This document shows, one piece after another, positions 1-7,560 of a DNA stretch of 37,151 nucleotides (its first letter is position 1; each line of letters starts with the position of its first letter). The DNA lies in NCBI GenBank assembly GCA_043822385.1, contig JBDRBT010000008.1:1-37151 (forward strand), written 5' to 3'. Position numbers and translations under genes: made by a program. Under the pieces are notes generated by a model. It was not told the DNA's origin, made no database searches, and saw only the letters and a program-made list of their open reading frames with translations. This DNA comes from JABWCK01 sp043822385. Lineage in GTDB: Archaea > Micrarchaeota > Micrarchaeia > Norongarragalinales > Norongarragalinaceae.

Positions 1-244
1 GTTGTAATTCCTCGTAAACAACCCTAACAACGTGTTCACGCAGCGTTAATCCAGGGGGCGTTTTCTCATTCAAAGCTCGTTCCTGAATTTTTTTCGACAA
101 GTCAAAGACTAAGCGCACATTCACGTCATTAGAAATTAATACGCGCTGTAATTCCTTGACTAATTCTTTTACTGCGTCTTCGTCAACAACACTAGCTCCA
201 GTAATTTTAGCCAGCGCCTTGCGCACGCCTTGACCTAAATCCAT
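1..244 (-). CDS. srp54: SRP54 signal recognition particle GTPase, N-terminal part only
   Basis: SRP54 binds 7S RNA and the signal sequence of nascent proteins and delivers ribosomes to the membrane receptor FtsY. Reading left from the ATG at 244, the first 81 residues start MDLGQGVRKALAKITG and continue into NEKTPPGLTLREHVVRVVYE. This is the four-helix N domain typical of archaeal SRP54, including the conserved hydrophobic helix followed by a Pro-Pro-Gly turn and a VYEEL segment. The GTPase G domain and the methionine-rich M domain lie outside the window, so the gene is truncated by the edge and there is no sign that it is broken. It lies on the same strand as, and 44 bases downstream of, the secretion ATPase gene. 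The N domain match is clear by eye; the symbol would be wrong only if this were the related FtsY, whose N domain lacks this start. Confidence 0.9.
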   Translation of the reverse strand, partial: MDLGQGVRKALAKITGASVVDEDAVKELVKELQRVLISNDVNVRLVFDLSKKIQERALNEKTPPGLTLREHVVRVVYEELQ

Positions 245-288
245 TTAAAACGATAAGAATAGTGGAGAAAAAGAATTAAAAAACAGAG

Positions 289-1818
289 TTATTTGAACAA
301 GTTCTTAGGTAAAGCAGTAACATCCTCGTTAGATAACTCTACAGTATCCATAGACAAGCGTTTTTTAGCTTCATCTTTCTTCAATTTAGGCTCTAAAAAC
401 AATTTAGAATAATACTTTTGCATGAACAAATCAATTTCTTCCTGCAAGCAAACATTCTTTTGCTGCAAGTACTCTAAAATTTGTTTCCGGTCTTCCAACT
501 CTTGCTTCAAGTCATTAACTTTAAAGTGAGTAATTCTAGACAAAACCTCGAGAATACCTAGAGACAATTCAGTTCGTTCAACCTGGTCTGTAACTGGATT
601 CCACTTGAATACTTCATTCAAAGCAATTACGCCTTCCTCAAACTTAGATATTTCAGAAACCTGCGTAATACGCCTAATCAAGCCTTTAGTGCGCGACTGC
701 ACTCTATGCTGAACAACAACGATTTCAGCCATTGGAATCAAAGACTTTGGAACACTCATAGGCGCGTTCTCCAAACGCTTCAATGCGTCCCGGTCGTTAT
801 TAGCGTGAAGAGTACCCATTACACCCCGATGGCCAGTATTCATTGCTACAAACATTGATTCGGCTTCTGCACCACGAATATCCCCAACAATAATGCGGTC
901 AGGCCTCATACGCAAGGCATTAATCACTAACTCGCTCATTCCAGCTTGGTCACCTGAAGCTAATTGCACCCAGTTAAGTCGCTTAAACAAATTCAATTCC
1001 GCAGTATCCTCAATAGTAATAATGCGTTCTGAAGGAGGAATAAAAGAAGTAAATGAATTGAGAGTAGAAGTCTTGCCTGCAGCAGTACCGCCAACAATAA
1101 GCATATTGAAGGGGTGAAGCATTAAACCATCAGCAGCAAGCCAAAAATACGCTGCTAACTCGCTAGACATAGTTCCTTTGTTAATCAAATCAATAACACT
1201 AAACGGTTGTTTCCTAAACATACGGACAGTAACAGTTGGTTCAGTAGATAACGGCGGCTTAATGACGTTCGCCCTGCTTCCGTCACTCATTTTAACGTCT
1301 TCCCACAGCTTTTTGTGGTCTGCTGGAATTTGATCCAAGAAAGACTGTAAAGAATCAGGAGTAAACTTCAAATTAGTTCTGCACAAGCCGTACTCGCGGT
1401 GGTAAACAAACACGGGCTCGGAAGTACCGTTAACCATTACTTCCTCTAAATCAGGGTCATTAAACAAAGACTGCACTACACTAAACCCGTAAACCAAGTC
1501 CATAACGTACTCAACAACAACCTCAGTGTTTTTCCCCCCTAACAAGTCAGTTAATTGCTTGAATAACTCAACTTTCTCTTTTTCAGGTAATTGCCGGGAT
1601 AAAAACACTACATCCAAGGAATCAACCAAGTCATGAAGTTCCTTTTGCTTTACTTGAGGAAACTTGTTGCAAAACGTTTTTACATCCTCTTTCCTACGAA
1701 GCACTTTAATCAAGCCATCCGCTAGTTTTTGTTGTTCCGGCGTGAAAGCAGGCGGTTTAACAATATAGTCGGAAAAAGGGTAATCGCGCTTTATATCCAC
1801 TTTGTAAAAAGAAGCCAT
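289..1818 (-). CDS. Type II/IV secretion system ATPase (VirB11/CpaF/TadA family)
   Basis: A 509-residue hexameric-type ATPase that would power assembly of a type IV pilus or archaellum-like filament at the inner face of the membrane. Visible motifs are an Asp-rich VMVNGTSEPVFVY region near residue 130, the Walker A GGTAAGKTS near residue 245, the Asp box IITIEDTAEL, the Walker B/His box IIVGDIRGAEAESM and a GTLHAN motif. After the ATPase core there is a charged, probably coiled-coil extension of about 80 residues that usual family members lack. No partner genes (membrane platform TadC/FlaJ, prepilin, prepilin peptidase) are visible in this window, so it is an orphan here. The start ATG at 1818 is followed directly by family-like sequence. 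The family is certain; which filament it serves is not. Confidence 0.92.
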   Translation of the reverse strand: MASFYKVDIKRDYPFSDYIVKPPAFTPEQQKLADGLIKVLRRKEDVKTFCNKFPQVKQKELHDLVDSLDVVFLSRQLPEKEKVELFKQLTDLLGGKNTEVVVEYVMDLVYGFSVVQSLFNDPDLEEVMVNGTSEPVFVYHREYGLCRTNLKFTPDSLQSFLDQIPADHKKLWEDVKMSDGSRANVIKPPLSTEPTVTVRMFRKQPFSVIDLINKGTMSSELAAYFWLAADGLMLHPFNMLIVGGTAAGKTSTLNSFTSFIPPSERIITIEDTAELNLFKRLNWVQLASGDQAGMSELVINALRMRPDRIIVGDIRGAEAESMFVAMNTGHRGVMGTLHANNDRDALKRLENAPMSVPKSLIPMAEIVVVQHRVQSRTKGLIRRITQVSEISKFEEGVIALNEVFKWNPVTDQVERTELSLGILEVLSRITHFKVNDLKQELEDRKQILEYLQQKNVCLQEEIDLFMQKYYSKLFLEPKLKKDEAKKRLSMDTVELSNEDVTALPKNLFK

Positions 1819-1915
1819 ATACTCACTAGAACAACATTACTTAATAAAAAACTTTTTAGGCGAACAAAAACACCTTAAAAAACAGTCTTAAAGAACCAAC
1901 CACTAATAAATTAAA

Positions 1916-3229
1916 ATGAAGTTAGCATTCAAACAAAAATTATTAAAAAAAATTAGTCCCACTAAAGACGAAGTAGCTGCGCAACAAGCTTTCGCTCACT
2001 CACTAGCAGAAAAAATATTGAAACACGTTAAAGCTAAAGCAGTTTTAGTTGGAAGTGCTGCTCGCGACACTGGCTTGCGGGGAGACAACGACATTGACTT
2101 GTTCTTGTTGTTTCCGAGAAAAAACTCTGAAAAACAAATCGTTGCCAGGACAATAAAAGCAGTCAAGAAATCAATTCGCGCAAAGTGGGTAATGCATTAC
2201 GCTGAACACCCTTACTTGAAAACCACGTTAAAGGGTTTTGAAGTGGAAGTAATACCTTGTTTTGAATCAAAACCACACGCCGGAATAAAAAGCGCAGTAG
2301 ACCGAAGTCCCTTGCACATGACTTACTTGCAAGAACGACTCACGACAGAACAACGCGCAGACGTTCGCTTACTAAAACTGTTGCTTAAATCAAACAAATT
2401 GTACGGAGCTGAACTAGCAATACAAGGTTTTTCAGGACTAGTCTGCGAGTACTTAATTTTAAACTACAGGAATCTTGAAGAACTAATAAAAGAAGCAACT
2501 AAATGGAAACCCCCTGTAATAATTAACTTTGTTAATGAGAAACCAAACAAATTCACCGAACCCTTCGTACTAGTAGACGCTATTGACGAAAACAGGAACG
2601 CGGGGGCAGTAGTCAGCGAAACTAACTTGAATCGCTTTATTTCACTATGCCAAGCACTGCAAAAAAAGCCTTCAGAAAAATTCTTTCAAAAACACGAAAA
2701 CAAAATAACCCCAAACCAAATAAAGAAAGCAATAAAACAACGCGGAACAACACCAATAGTAATTGAATTAAGCGCTCCAGAATTAATTGAAGACATTCTA
2801 GTACCTCAATTAAGGAAAACCGAAAAAAATTTAGTGAAACAATTACAAACGCATGGATTCAAAATCGTTGGAAGCACTTCACTATTGAAAAACAACGCGG
2901 AAATACTCTTAGAACTAGAAAGCAAACACAAGCCAGCCCTAAAAACAAGAAACGGACCGCCAGCAAGCAATGAGCAAGCAGTAAAAAAATTCTTGAAAGG
3001 CAAAAAACCAGTTCGAGGACCGTTCATTAAAAACGGGAGAATAATAATAGAAGAAATCGAGAAAGAAACTAACGCAATCTCGTTCCTGGAAAAAACTCTT
3101 CGAAAACCAACTATTTTTGGCTGCGCGTCTCACTTCACTAAAGCATGCCTTAAAGCAAAAATAAGTGAAAAAGTTTTCAATAAAGAATCTGCAGTAAAGT
3201 ATTATTCAAAACGCGATTGGTGGCTTTAA
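1916..3229 (+). CDS. cca: CCA-adding enzyme (archaeal class I tRNA nucleotidyltransferase)
   Basis: Adds or repairs the 3' CCA end of tRNAs without a nucleic acid template. The four tRNA genes in this window do not encode CCA, so the activity is needed. The 437-residue length fits archaeal class I enzymes. The nucleotidyltransferase signature is visible near residue 47 as GSAARDTGLRGDNDIDLF, with the two metal-binding Asp residues in DID and a third acidic strand in GFEVEVIPCFES. The central and C-terminal archaeal domains follow. The gene is divergent from the secretion ATPase gene and overlaps the next small gene by about 13 bases, suggesting co-expression. Confidence 0.95.
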   Translation: MKLAFKQKLLKKISPTKDEVAAQQAFAHSLAEKILKHVKAKAVLVGSAARDTGLRGDNDIDLFLLFPRKNSEKQIVARTIKAVKKSIRAKWVMHYAEHPYLKTTLKGFEVEVIPCFESKPHAGIKSAVDRSPLHMTYLQERLTTEQRADVRLLKLLLKSNKLYGAELAIQGFSGLVCEYLILNYRNLEELIKEATKWKPPVIINFVNEKPNKFTEPFVLVDAIDENRNAGAVVSETNLNRFISLCQALQKKPSEKFFQKHENKITPNQIKKAIKQRGTTPIVIELSAPELIEDILVPQLRKTEKNLVKQLQTHGFKIVGSTSLLKNNAEILLELESKHKPALKTRNGPPASNEQAVKKFLKGKKPVRGPFIKNGRIIIEEIEKETNAISFLEKTLRKPTIFGCASHFTKACLKAKISEKVFNKESAVKYYSKRDWWL

Positions 3230-3522
3230 TCTTGTTAAACCCAGCTAGAGAAAGAAATCAATACCCTAACATCAAGAAAGCAGTAGCTCACTTACTTGAA
3301 AACGGGCACGAAATGGAAGTTTTTGAAATACACACTGCAATAACCGGACTTAACTTAACAAAAGTAAAAAAAGCCTTATTCGCACTTCACGGAACTAGCA
3401 AAACAAAAATAATAACACAACCAGGAACATATAGAAACGTCATTCTAGTGGCACTACCAAAAATAGAGAAAAGAACAGACATAGCTGAAGCAATATTCTA
3501 CTTAGCGCGAGCAAAATTATAA
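3217..3522 (+). CDS. Small hypothetical protein downstream of cca
   Basis: About 101 residues, not recognised. The reading frame opens with TTG or GTG codons at 3217-3222 inside the cca 3' end; another TTG lies at 3232, just after the cca stop, so the exact start is uncertain. The protein is basic and looks mainly helical at first, with a segment KVKKALFALHGTSKTKIITQ followed by a hydrophobic strand NVILVALP. That pattern would fit a small winged-helix or RNA-binding fold, but this is a guess. Its overlap with cca suggests translational coupling and possibly a role linked to tRNA. It converges on the aEF-1beta gene with 2 bases between them. Confidence 0.65.
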   Translation: MVALILLNPARERNQYPNIKKAVAHLLENGHEMEVFEIHTAITGLNLTKVKKALFALHGTSKTKIITQPGTYRNVILVALPKIEKRTDIAEAIFYLARAKL

Positions 3523-3524
3523 GC

Positions 3525-3770
3525 TTAAATCAAGCCGACTTCTTCAACGTTAACGTTACTAACGCCTTCTAAAGCAGCGACTTCTTCTTCAAAATCCCTG
3601 CCAGAACCATCTTCAGTAACAAAACTAGCTTGAATTACTTTCGAACCAAACACGTAATCAATAATCTTAGCAGTATTACAACCCGCAACCAACTTCACTC
3701 TCGCTAATACTTCATCAATTTGTTCTTGTTCTTCTGGAAAAACTTTCATTACACACAAAACAGTACCCAA
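3525..3770 (-). CDS. ef1b: Translation elongation factor aEF-1beta (GTP exchange factor)
   Basis: Archaeal EF-1beta restores EF-1alpha to its GTP form during elongation. The 81-residue protein has the family's usual small size and ferredoxin-like layout. It starts MGTVLCVMKVFPEE, has a central strand VIQASFVTEDGSGRDFEEEV and ends with the characteristic GVSNVNVEEVGLI strand. The start ATG at 3770 agrees with family starts. It lies 6 bases after the stop of the FAD synthase gene on the same strand, so the two probably share a transcript. Confidence 0.88.
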   Translation of the reverse strand: MGTVLCVMKVFPEEQEQIDEVLARVKLVAGCNTAKIIDYVFGSKVIQASFVTEDGSGRDFEEEVAALEGVSNVNVEEVGLI

Positions 3771-3776
3771 ACCAAA

Positions 3777-4193
3777 TCACCTAAAAACGTTTTTCCGGAG
3801 AATACTCGACTTGAACACAGTTGGATTCAAGGGTTTCTTCAAACGGATTACTCGAATATTCAGTTTTCTTTCCTTAATAACTTTACGCAACTCCCTCACA
3901 TCAACAACCTGGTCGTAACCTAAAACAATCACGTCGGGATAATGCCTTAACGCTCCCTTAAACAAATCAAACTCGTCACCCAAAACAACTTCATCAGCAA
4001 CACTCATTTCTTCAATGCGTTGCTTTCGCTTAAACTCGTTATTCAACGGTTTTTCTCCCTTAATTTTCAACGCATTAGAATCACGAGCAACTAAAACAAT
4101 CAAGTAATCCCCGTACTCTCTAGCTTGCTTGAAAAAAAACAAGTGACCAGGATGAAACAAGTCAAAACAACCGCAAACTAAAACTCTTTTCAC
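3777..4193 (-). CDS. ribL: FAD synthase / cytidylyltransferase-like protein (RibL type)
   Basis: A nucleotidyltransferase of the HxGH family. Archaeal members of this size (near 140-150 aa) are FMN adenylyltransferases that make FAD. Visible motifs are RVLVCGCFDLFHPGHLFF at the N-terminus with the HPGH active site, a basic KIKGEKP segment, and RKQRIEEM. The frame is open up to 4235, but a TATA box (4218-4225) lies inside that longer frame and about 27 bases before a GTG at 4193, so a leaderless GTG start giving about 138 residues is preferred. A related glycerol-3-phosphate cytidylyltransferase cannot be fully excluded from motifs alone. Confidence 0.82.
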   Translation of the reverse strand: MKRVLVCGCFDLFHPGHLFFFKQAREYGDYLIVLVARDSNALKIKGEKPLNNEFKRKQRIEEMSVADEVVLGDEFDLFKGALRHYPDVIVLGYDQVVDVRELRKVIKERKLNIRVIRLKKPLNPTVFKSSILRKNVFR

Positions 4194-4217
4194 AATAAAA
4201 CAAACGACGAGCATTGC

Positions 4218-4225
4218 TTTTATAG
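4218..4225 (-). promoter_or_regulatory. TATA box of the ribL gene
   Basis: On the lower strand the sequence reads AACTATAAAAGC. It lies about 27 bases before the GTG at 4193, the spacing expected for a leaderless archaeal transcript. It sits inside the longer open frame and so argues against starts further upstream. Confidence 0.6.
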
Positions 4226-4261
4226 TTGAGGGCACCGATTTTAATTATAACTAATTTAGTT

Positions 4262-4335
4262 GGAGCCATAGTATAGTCTGGATAGAATGCAAGCTTGCGG
4301 AGCTTGAGACCGGGGTTCGAATCCCCGTGGCTCCG
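4262..4335 (+). tRNA. tRNA-Arg (GCG)
   Basis: The acceptor stem GGAGCCA pairs with TGGCTCC at 4328-4334, followed by discriminator G. The T arm is CGGGG-TTCGAAT-CCCCG (4311-4327). The anticodon stem CAAGC/GCTTG holds the loop TTGCGGA, giving anticodon GCG, which reads CGC (Arg). The variable loop is the short AGAC and the D stem has one mismatch, as in some Asp/Glu-like tRNAs. No CCA is encoded. An Ala (TGC) reading would need a 5-base loop and lacks the G3-U70 pair, so it is rejected. A TATA-like TTAATTATAA lies about 20 bases upstream. Confidence 0.85.
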
Positions 4336-4342
4336 TTAAAAA

Positions 4343-4459
4343 GGGCTTGTAGCTCAGCCTGGATAGAGCAATTGGTTCCGAACAAATTTTTGGTGAAAAA
4401 ATTTGATCAAAAATTTGGAAAAAACCAGTAGGTCCAGGGTTCGAATCCCTGCAAGCCCG
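4343..4459 (+). tRNA. tRNA-Arg (CCG) with an intron in the anticodon loop
   Basis: The acceptor GGGCTTG pairs with CAAGCCC at 4452-4458, then discriminator G. The D stem is GCTC/GAGC, the T arm CAGGG-TTCGAAT-CCCTG. The anticodon stem ATTGG (4371-4375) pairs with CCAGT (4425-4429). The 49 bases between them hold a normal 7-base loop TTCCGAA interrupted by a 42-base intron at about 4382-4423, at the canonical position after base 37. Anticodon CCG reads CGG (Arg). The intron folds into a 10-bp hairpin, CAAATTTTTG with CAAAAATTTG. It lies 7 bases after the other tRNA-Arg gene, so the two are probably co-transcribed. Confidence 0.88.
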
Positions 4460-4508
4460 TGACCACTAACTATTTTTAAGAAAATAAAAAAAGAAGGAAA
4501 GAACGCTT

Positions 4509-5600
4509 TTACGCGTTCATCAAGTTCTTTGGTTTGTTACCCATGAAAAAGAAGTAACCAACACCCAACAAAACAACTATTCCCGCAACAATAATGAAGG
4601 CATCATTATTGCTTTGTTGAACTGGCTTTGGAGTTACAGTAGGCGTAGGAGCAGGGGGGGTTGGAGTTATACTTAGAGTAGGCGTTGGAGTTGCAGTAGG
4701 AGTTGCAGTAGGCGTAGGAGTTGAAGTAACAGTAGGCGTTGCAGTAGGAGTTGGAGTCGCAGTAGGCGTTGCAGTAGGAGTTGGAGTCACCCAATAACCT
4801 CCAGCAGTATTACCGCCAGAACCTGTGTAACCGCCGATTATTTGCACGATGTCGGATAATGAACTATTTGTTAAAGTCAAGTTAGCTACGGAAGTAACAT
4901 TTATAGTGAACGTTCCTGCAGCGAGAGCAGTAAACGTCATGTAAACAGTTCCATTACCAGTATTAGCAACAGTTGTTTCCGAAACTATAGTCGGGTTGTT
5001 ACTGTAAAAATTGAATCCTTGCGTGTTGTTAGTATTACCATACTGGTCGAAACATTTTCCAAGAACTGAAAGCGTTCCACCAACACCAATATAACCAGAC
5101 GTAGCATTAGCTAAAGTAACAGTTATGTTAACCGCATTACCAGGGGTAGTAGTAACACCAGTAACAGTAGTATTCGGTCCATCATTCATTACACTCGTAT
5201 TTTCAACCGCGTAAATCTTAAAAGTATACGTGCCAACTAACGTAGGCAACACTACCCTAGAAACATTCAAAGCAACGTGGCCAGTGAAGTTAGCTATGTT
5301 CTGGAAAATTATTGAAACATTTTGGCCATTAACTTGACCATCACCAATACCGGGCCGTATTGTAGCGCCAGCAATGCTAGTAATGTTATTAATTTTAGCA
5401 TTCGTCAAAACGAAACCAGCTGGAAACTCAATCGAAATATTAGTATAATTAGCTGTAGCAGGGAGAGTAAAGTTAATAGTAATATTCGCTTGCGTACCGA
5501 CGTTAGTTTGATTCGTCATGTTAACTGCAGGCCACTCTAAATCAGCTGCGCAAACAAAACCAGCAACTAATATTAAACTTAATAGAAACGCATTCCTCAA
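4509..5600 (-). CDS. Secreted, membrane-anchored surface protein with Thr-Pro-rich stalk
   Basis: A probable cell-surface protein. From the chosen TTG at 5600 it begins LRNAFLLSLILVAGFVCA, a signal peptide with a likely cut before ADLEW. The body of about 240 residues is rich in Thr, Asn and Val with many Asn-x-Thr/Ser sites and looks like beta-sandwich domains. Then comes a stalk of alternating Thr-Pro and Thr-Ala units, and a C-terminal membrane helix IIVAGIVVLLGVGYFFFMGN with a short basic tail. The frame extends to a TTG at 5627, but an AAAGGTGAT ribosome binding site at 5605-5613 sits 5 bases before the TTG at 5600, and a TATA box lies at 5631-5640, so the shorter form is preferred. The ligand or role is unknown. 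Confidence 0.8.
   Translation of the reverse strand: MRNAFLLSLILVAGFVCAADLEWPAVNMTNQTNVGTQANITINFTLPATANYTNISIEFPAGFVLTNAKINNITSIAGATIRPGIGDGQVNGQNVSIIFQNIANFTGHVALNVSRVVLPTLVGTYTFKIYAVENTSVMNDGPNTTVTGVTTTPGNAVNITVTLANATSGYIGVGGTLSVLGKCFDQYGNTNNTQGFNFYSNNPTIVSETTVANTGNGTVYMTFTALAAGTFTINVTSVANLTLTNSSLSDIVQIIGGYTGSGGNTAGGYWVTPTPTATPTATPTPTATPTVTSTPTPTATPTATPTPTLSITPTPPAPTPTVTPKPVQQSNNDAFIIVAGIVVLLGVGYFFFMGNKPKNLMNA
4617..4792. repeat. Imperfect tandem repeat encoding the Thr-Pro stalk
   Basis: Short units of the type GTAGGAGTTGGAGT and GTAGGCGTTGCA recur across this stretch. They encode the alternating Thr-Pro/Thr-Ala stalk of the surface protein on the lower strand. Repeats of this type change length easily by slippage, so stalk length may vary between strains. 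Confidence 0.75.
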
Positions 5601-5630
5601 CGCAATCACCTTTAGATAAACACGCAAAAA

Positions 5631-5640
5631 GCGTATAAAA
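5631..5640 (-). promoter_or_regulatory. TATA box of the surface-protein gene
   Basis: The lower strand reads TTTTATACGC about 31 bases before the chosen TTG start at 5600. The spacing leaves room for a short leader that carries the GGTGA ribosome binding site. Confidence 0.5.
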
Positions 5641-5722
5641 AAGCACCGGAATGCAGGTCAAGCTTTGTTTAAAAACTTTCTTTAACTTGTGAATAAGCTA
5701 TTAATAAGAAGAGGTGAAGTGG

Positions 5723-6718
5723 ATGGCAAAGAGCGAAAATGCTTCTGAAATGGAAGCTAGTGCTGAAGAAGCATCTGAAAAAAAAATAATTGACGTGGCA
5801 GACTTACCTGGAGTAAGCGAAGCTACAGCAACAAAACTAAAAGAAGCTGGTTACGACACGGTTGAAGCAGTAGCATACAGCATGCCTTCTGAACTCGTTG
5901 AAGTATCAGGAATAGGCGAAGCAACTGCAGCTAAAGCAATTAATGCAGCGCGAGCTACGCTAAACATGACTTTCGAAAATGGAAATGACGTATTAAAACG
6001 CAGGGAAAAAATTCAGAAAATAACTACTGGAAGCAAGGAACTCGACTCGCTTTTAGGCGGGGGCGTTGAAACTCAATCTATTACTGAAGCATTCGGCAAG
6101 TTCGGTTCAGGTAAAAGTCAATTGGGATTTCAATTGTGCGTTAATGTTCAATTACCTAAAGACCAAGGCGGGGCAGACGGACACGCATTATTTATTGACA
6201 CTGAAGGAACTTTCAGGCCAGAGAGAATAATTCAACTAGCTCTAGCTAAAGGACTAGATCCTGAAGAAGTATTAAATAACACTAAAATTGCTCGAGCGTA
6301 TAATTCAGACCACCAAATGCTCTTACTAGACAAGGCAGAAGACGAAATTAAAAAAGGCAAAATAAAAATAATAGTGGTTGACTCTGTTACTGGCGCATTC
6401 AGGAGTGATTACTTGGGTCGCGGCCAGTTAGCAGAACGTCAAATGAAGTTAAACAAACACATTCACTCATTACTTAGGCTAGCTGACAAATACAATATCG
6501 CAGTGTACATTACTAACCAAGTAATGGATAACCCTGGAATACTATTCGGCGATCCGACTACCCCGATTGGCGGGCACATTCTAGCTCACACTAGCACTTA
6601 CAGGTTATACTTGCGTAGAAGCAAGGAAACTAGGCGCATTGCTAAACTAGTGGATAGTCCTGACTTACCTGACGGCGAAGCAGTATTCAACGTTACTGAA
6701 ACTGGAATAAATGATTAA
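5723..6718 (+). CDS. radA: RadA recombinase
   Basis: The archaeal RecA/Rad51 homologue that forms filaments on single-stranded DNA and performs strand exchange in recombinational repair. The 331 residues comprise an acidic N-terminal tail, a helix-hairpin-helix domain (LPGVSEATATKLKEAGYD and VSGIGEATAAKA), then the ATPase core with Walker A GKFGSGKSQ, Walker B IKIIVVDSV, and the L2 region ITNQVMDNPG with GGHILAHTSTYRLYLRR. Ser replaces the usual Thr in the P-loop. A GTG at 5714 is in frame, but GAGGTGA at 5711-5717 is a good ribosome binding site for the ATG at 5723, which gives the usual MAKSE-type start. A TATA-like GTTTAAAAAC lies at 5667-5676. Confidence 0.97.
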   Translation: MAKSENASEMEASAEEASEKKIIDVADLPGVSEATATKLKEAGYDTVEAVAYSMPSELVEVSGIGEATAAKAINAARATLNMTFENGNDVLKRREKIQKITTGSKELDSLLGGGVETQSITEAFGKFGSGKSQLGFQLCVNVQLPKDQGGADGHALFIDTEGTFRPERIIQLALAKGLDPEEVLNNTKIARAYNSDHQMLLLDKAEDEIKKGKIKIIVVDSVTGAFRSDYLGRGQLAERQMKLNKHIHSLLRLADKYNIAVYITNQVMDNPGILFGDPTTPIGGHILAHTSTYRLYLRRSKETRRIAKLVDSPDLPDGEAVFNVTETGIND

Positions 6719-6981
6719 GTAATCTCTATTCCAGCAAACTTTAACAAGAGTATAAAGCCAACTCCAGCTAAGCCAAAGAAGGCAGTAATAATTATTGTCA
6801 AAACGTTTATTGGCACAGAAACGCCGTAAGACGTGCCTAAAAAGTTTATTACTAGCAAAGCAATTAAGCCAATTACTGAGTTCTCGAGAATTTTCTTCAT
6901 GAAAATCAACAAGAACAAGCCAGCTAAGAAAAGCAACACGCCAGTAACAATCAACGGAAGCAATTCCAAACCAATAATCAT
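6715..6981 (-). CDS. BofA-family small membrane protein
   Basis: An 88-residue, very hydrophobic protein with two or three membrane helices. The C-terminal half, ENSVIGLIALLVINFLG followed by PINVLTIIITAFFGLAGV, matches the layout of BofA-family proteins, named after a Bacillus inhibitor of sigma-K processing and found in many archaea with unknown roles. It overlaps the radA stop by 4 bases tail to tail, and its ATG at 6981 lies 25 bases downstream of the stop of the next gene, which is on the same strand. The family call rests on motif memory, not on a search. Confidence 0.7.
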   Translation of the reverse strand: MIIGLELLPLIVTGVLLFLAGLFLLIFMKKILENSVIGLIALLVINFLGTSYGVSVPINVLTIIITAFFGLAGVGFILLLKFAGIEIT

Positions 6982-7005
6982 GAAAAAACAAGGAAAAGCA
7001 ATTCT

Positions 7006-7560
7006 TTAAGACTTTCGAACCGCGTTTTTCAAAGTATAGTGTGCCTCGCGCAGTAAATGCCAATAAAGCAAATGGGGTTTATAAAAAACCGACTTAACGG
7101 CGGAGCCCGCATCACCACGGGTTAGTTGAAGAAGCGCAAACAAAGACTTTTCTGACTTACTTAGTATTTCAACAATACGCTCGCAACTTATCCGCGATTT
7201 TTTAGCAAGAGCAACCACATCATAAATTACCTTCCGGGATTTAGAACCATACAGCCAATCTTCAGACATGTCCTGCGCGTAATGCTCGTGCAAGTTAGTT
7301 AAAAAAACTTTTTTAAGAAAATTTTTTTCCCGCTTACTCAAAGCGTGTTCGTCAGCAAGCCTGCTGCAAAAAAGTTCTCCCACTCTCTCCGCAACCAAAA
7401 AATGGTTTTTCAACCGCTCACGAGTATGCGCGTCTACCTTGTACTCCGGATTTTTAACAATACTCAAAACAACTTCATGAAGATTAGGCGCGTACTCAAA
7501 CCCAGGATAGTCAACTAAAATATCTTTAGCAAGCCGATTCAACGCTTTTTTTTCAAACAA
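7006..7560 (-). CDS. Hypothetical helical protein next to nnrD
   Basis: A 184-residue protein of unknown function, mostly helical, with many Lys, Arg, His and Leu residues and no signal peptide or membrane helix. Notable stretches are LNRLAKDILVDYPGFEYAPN near the start, HEHYAQDMSEDWLYGSKSRK in the middle and HLLYWHLLREAHYTLKNAV at the end. The His-rich motifs could suggest metal or nucleic acid binding, but no known catalytic pattern is complete. Its start overlaps the 3' end of nnrD by 8 bases, so it is probably translated from the same mRNA. Confidence 0.7.
   Translation of the reverse strand: MFEKKALNRLAKDILVDYPGFEYAPNLHEVVLSIVKNPEYKVDAHTRERLKNHFLVAERVGELFCSRLADEHALSKREKNFLKKVFLTNLHEHYAQDMSEDWLYGSKSRKVIYDVVALAKKSRISCERIVEILSKSEKSLFALLQLTRGDAGSAVKSVFYKPHLLYWHLLREAHYTLKNAVRKS

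Noticed and set aside
893..1117. Upper-strand frame inside the secretion ATPase gene
   Set aside because: It is a mirror frame of a strongly conserved gene and has no own start signals.
4606..4794. Tyr/Cys/Asn/Ser-rich frame in the stalk repeat
   Set aside because: It is produced by reading the repetitive Thr-Pro coding DNA in another frame.
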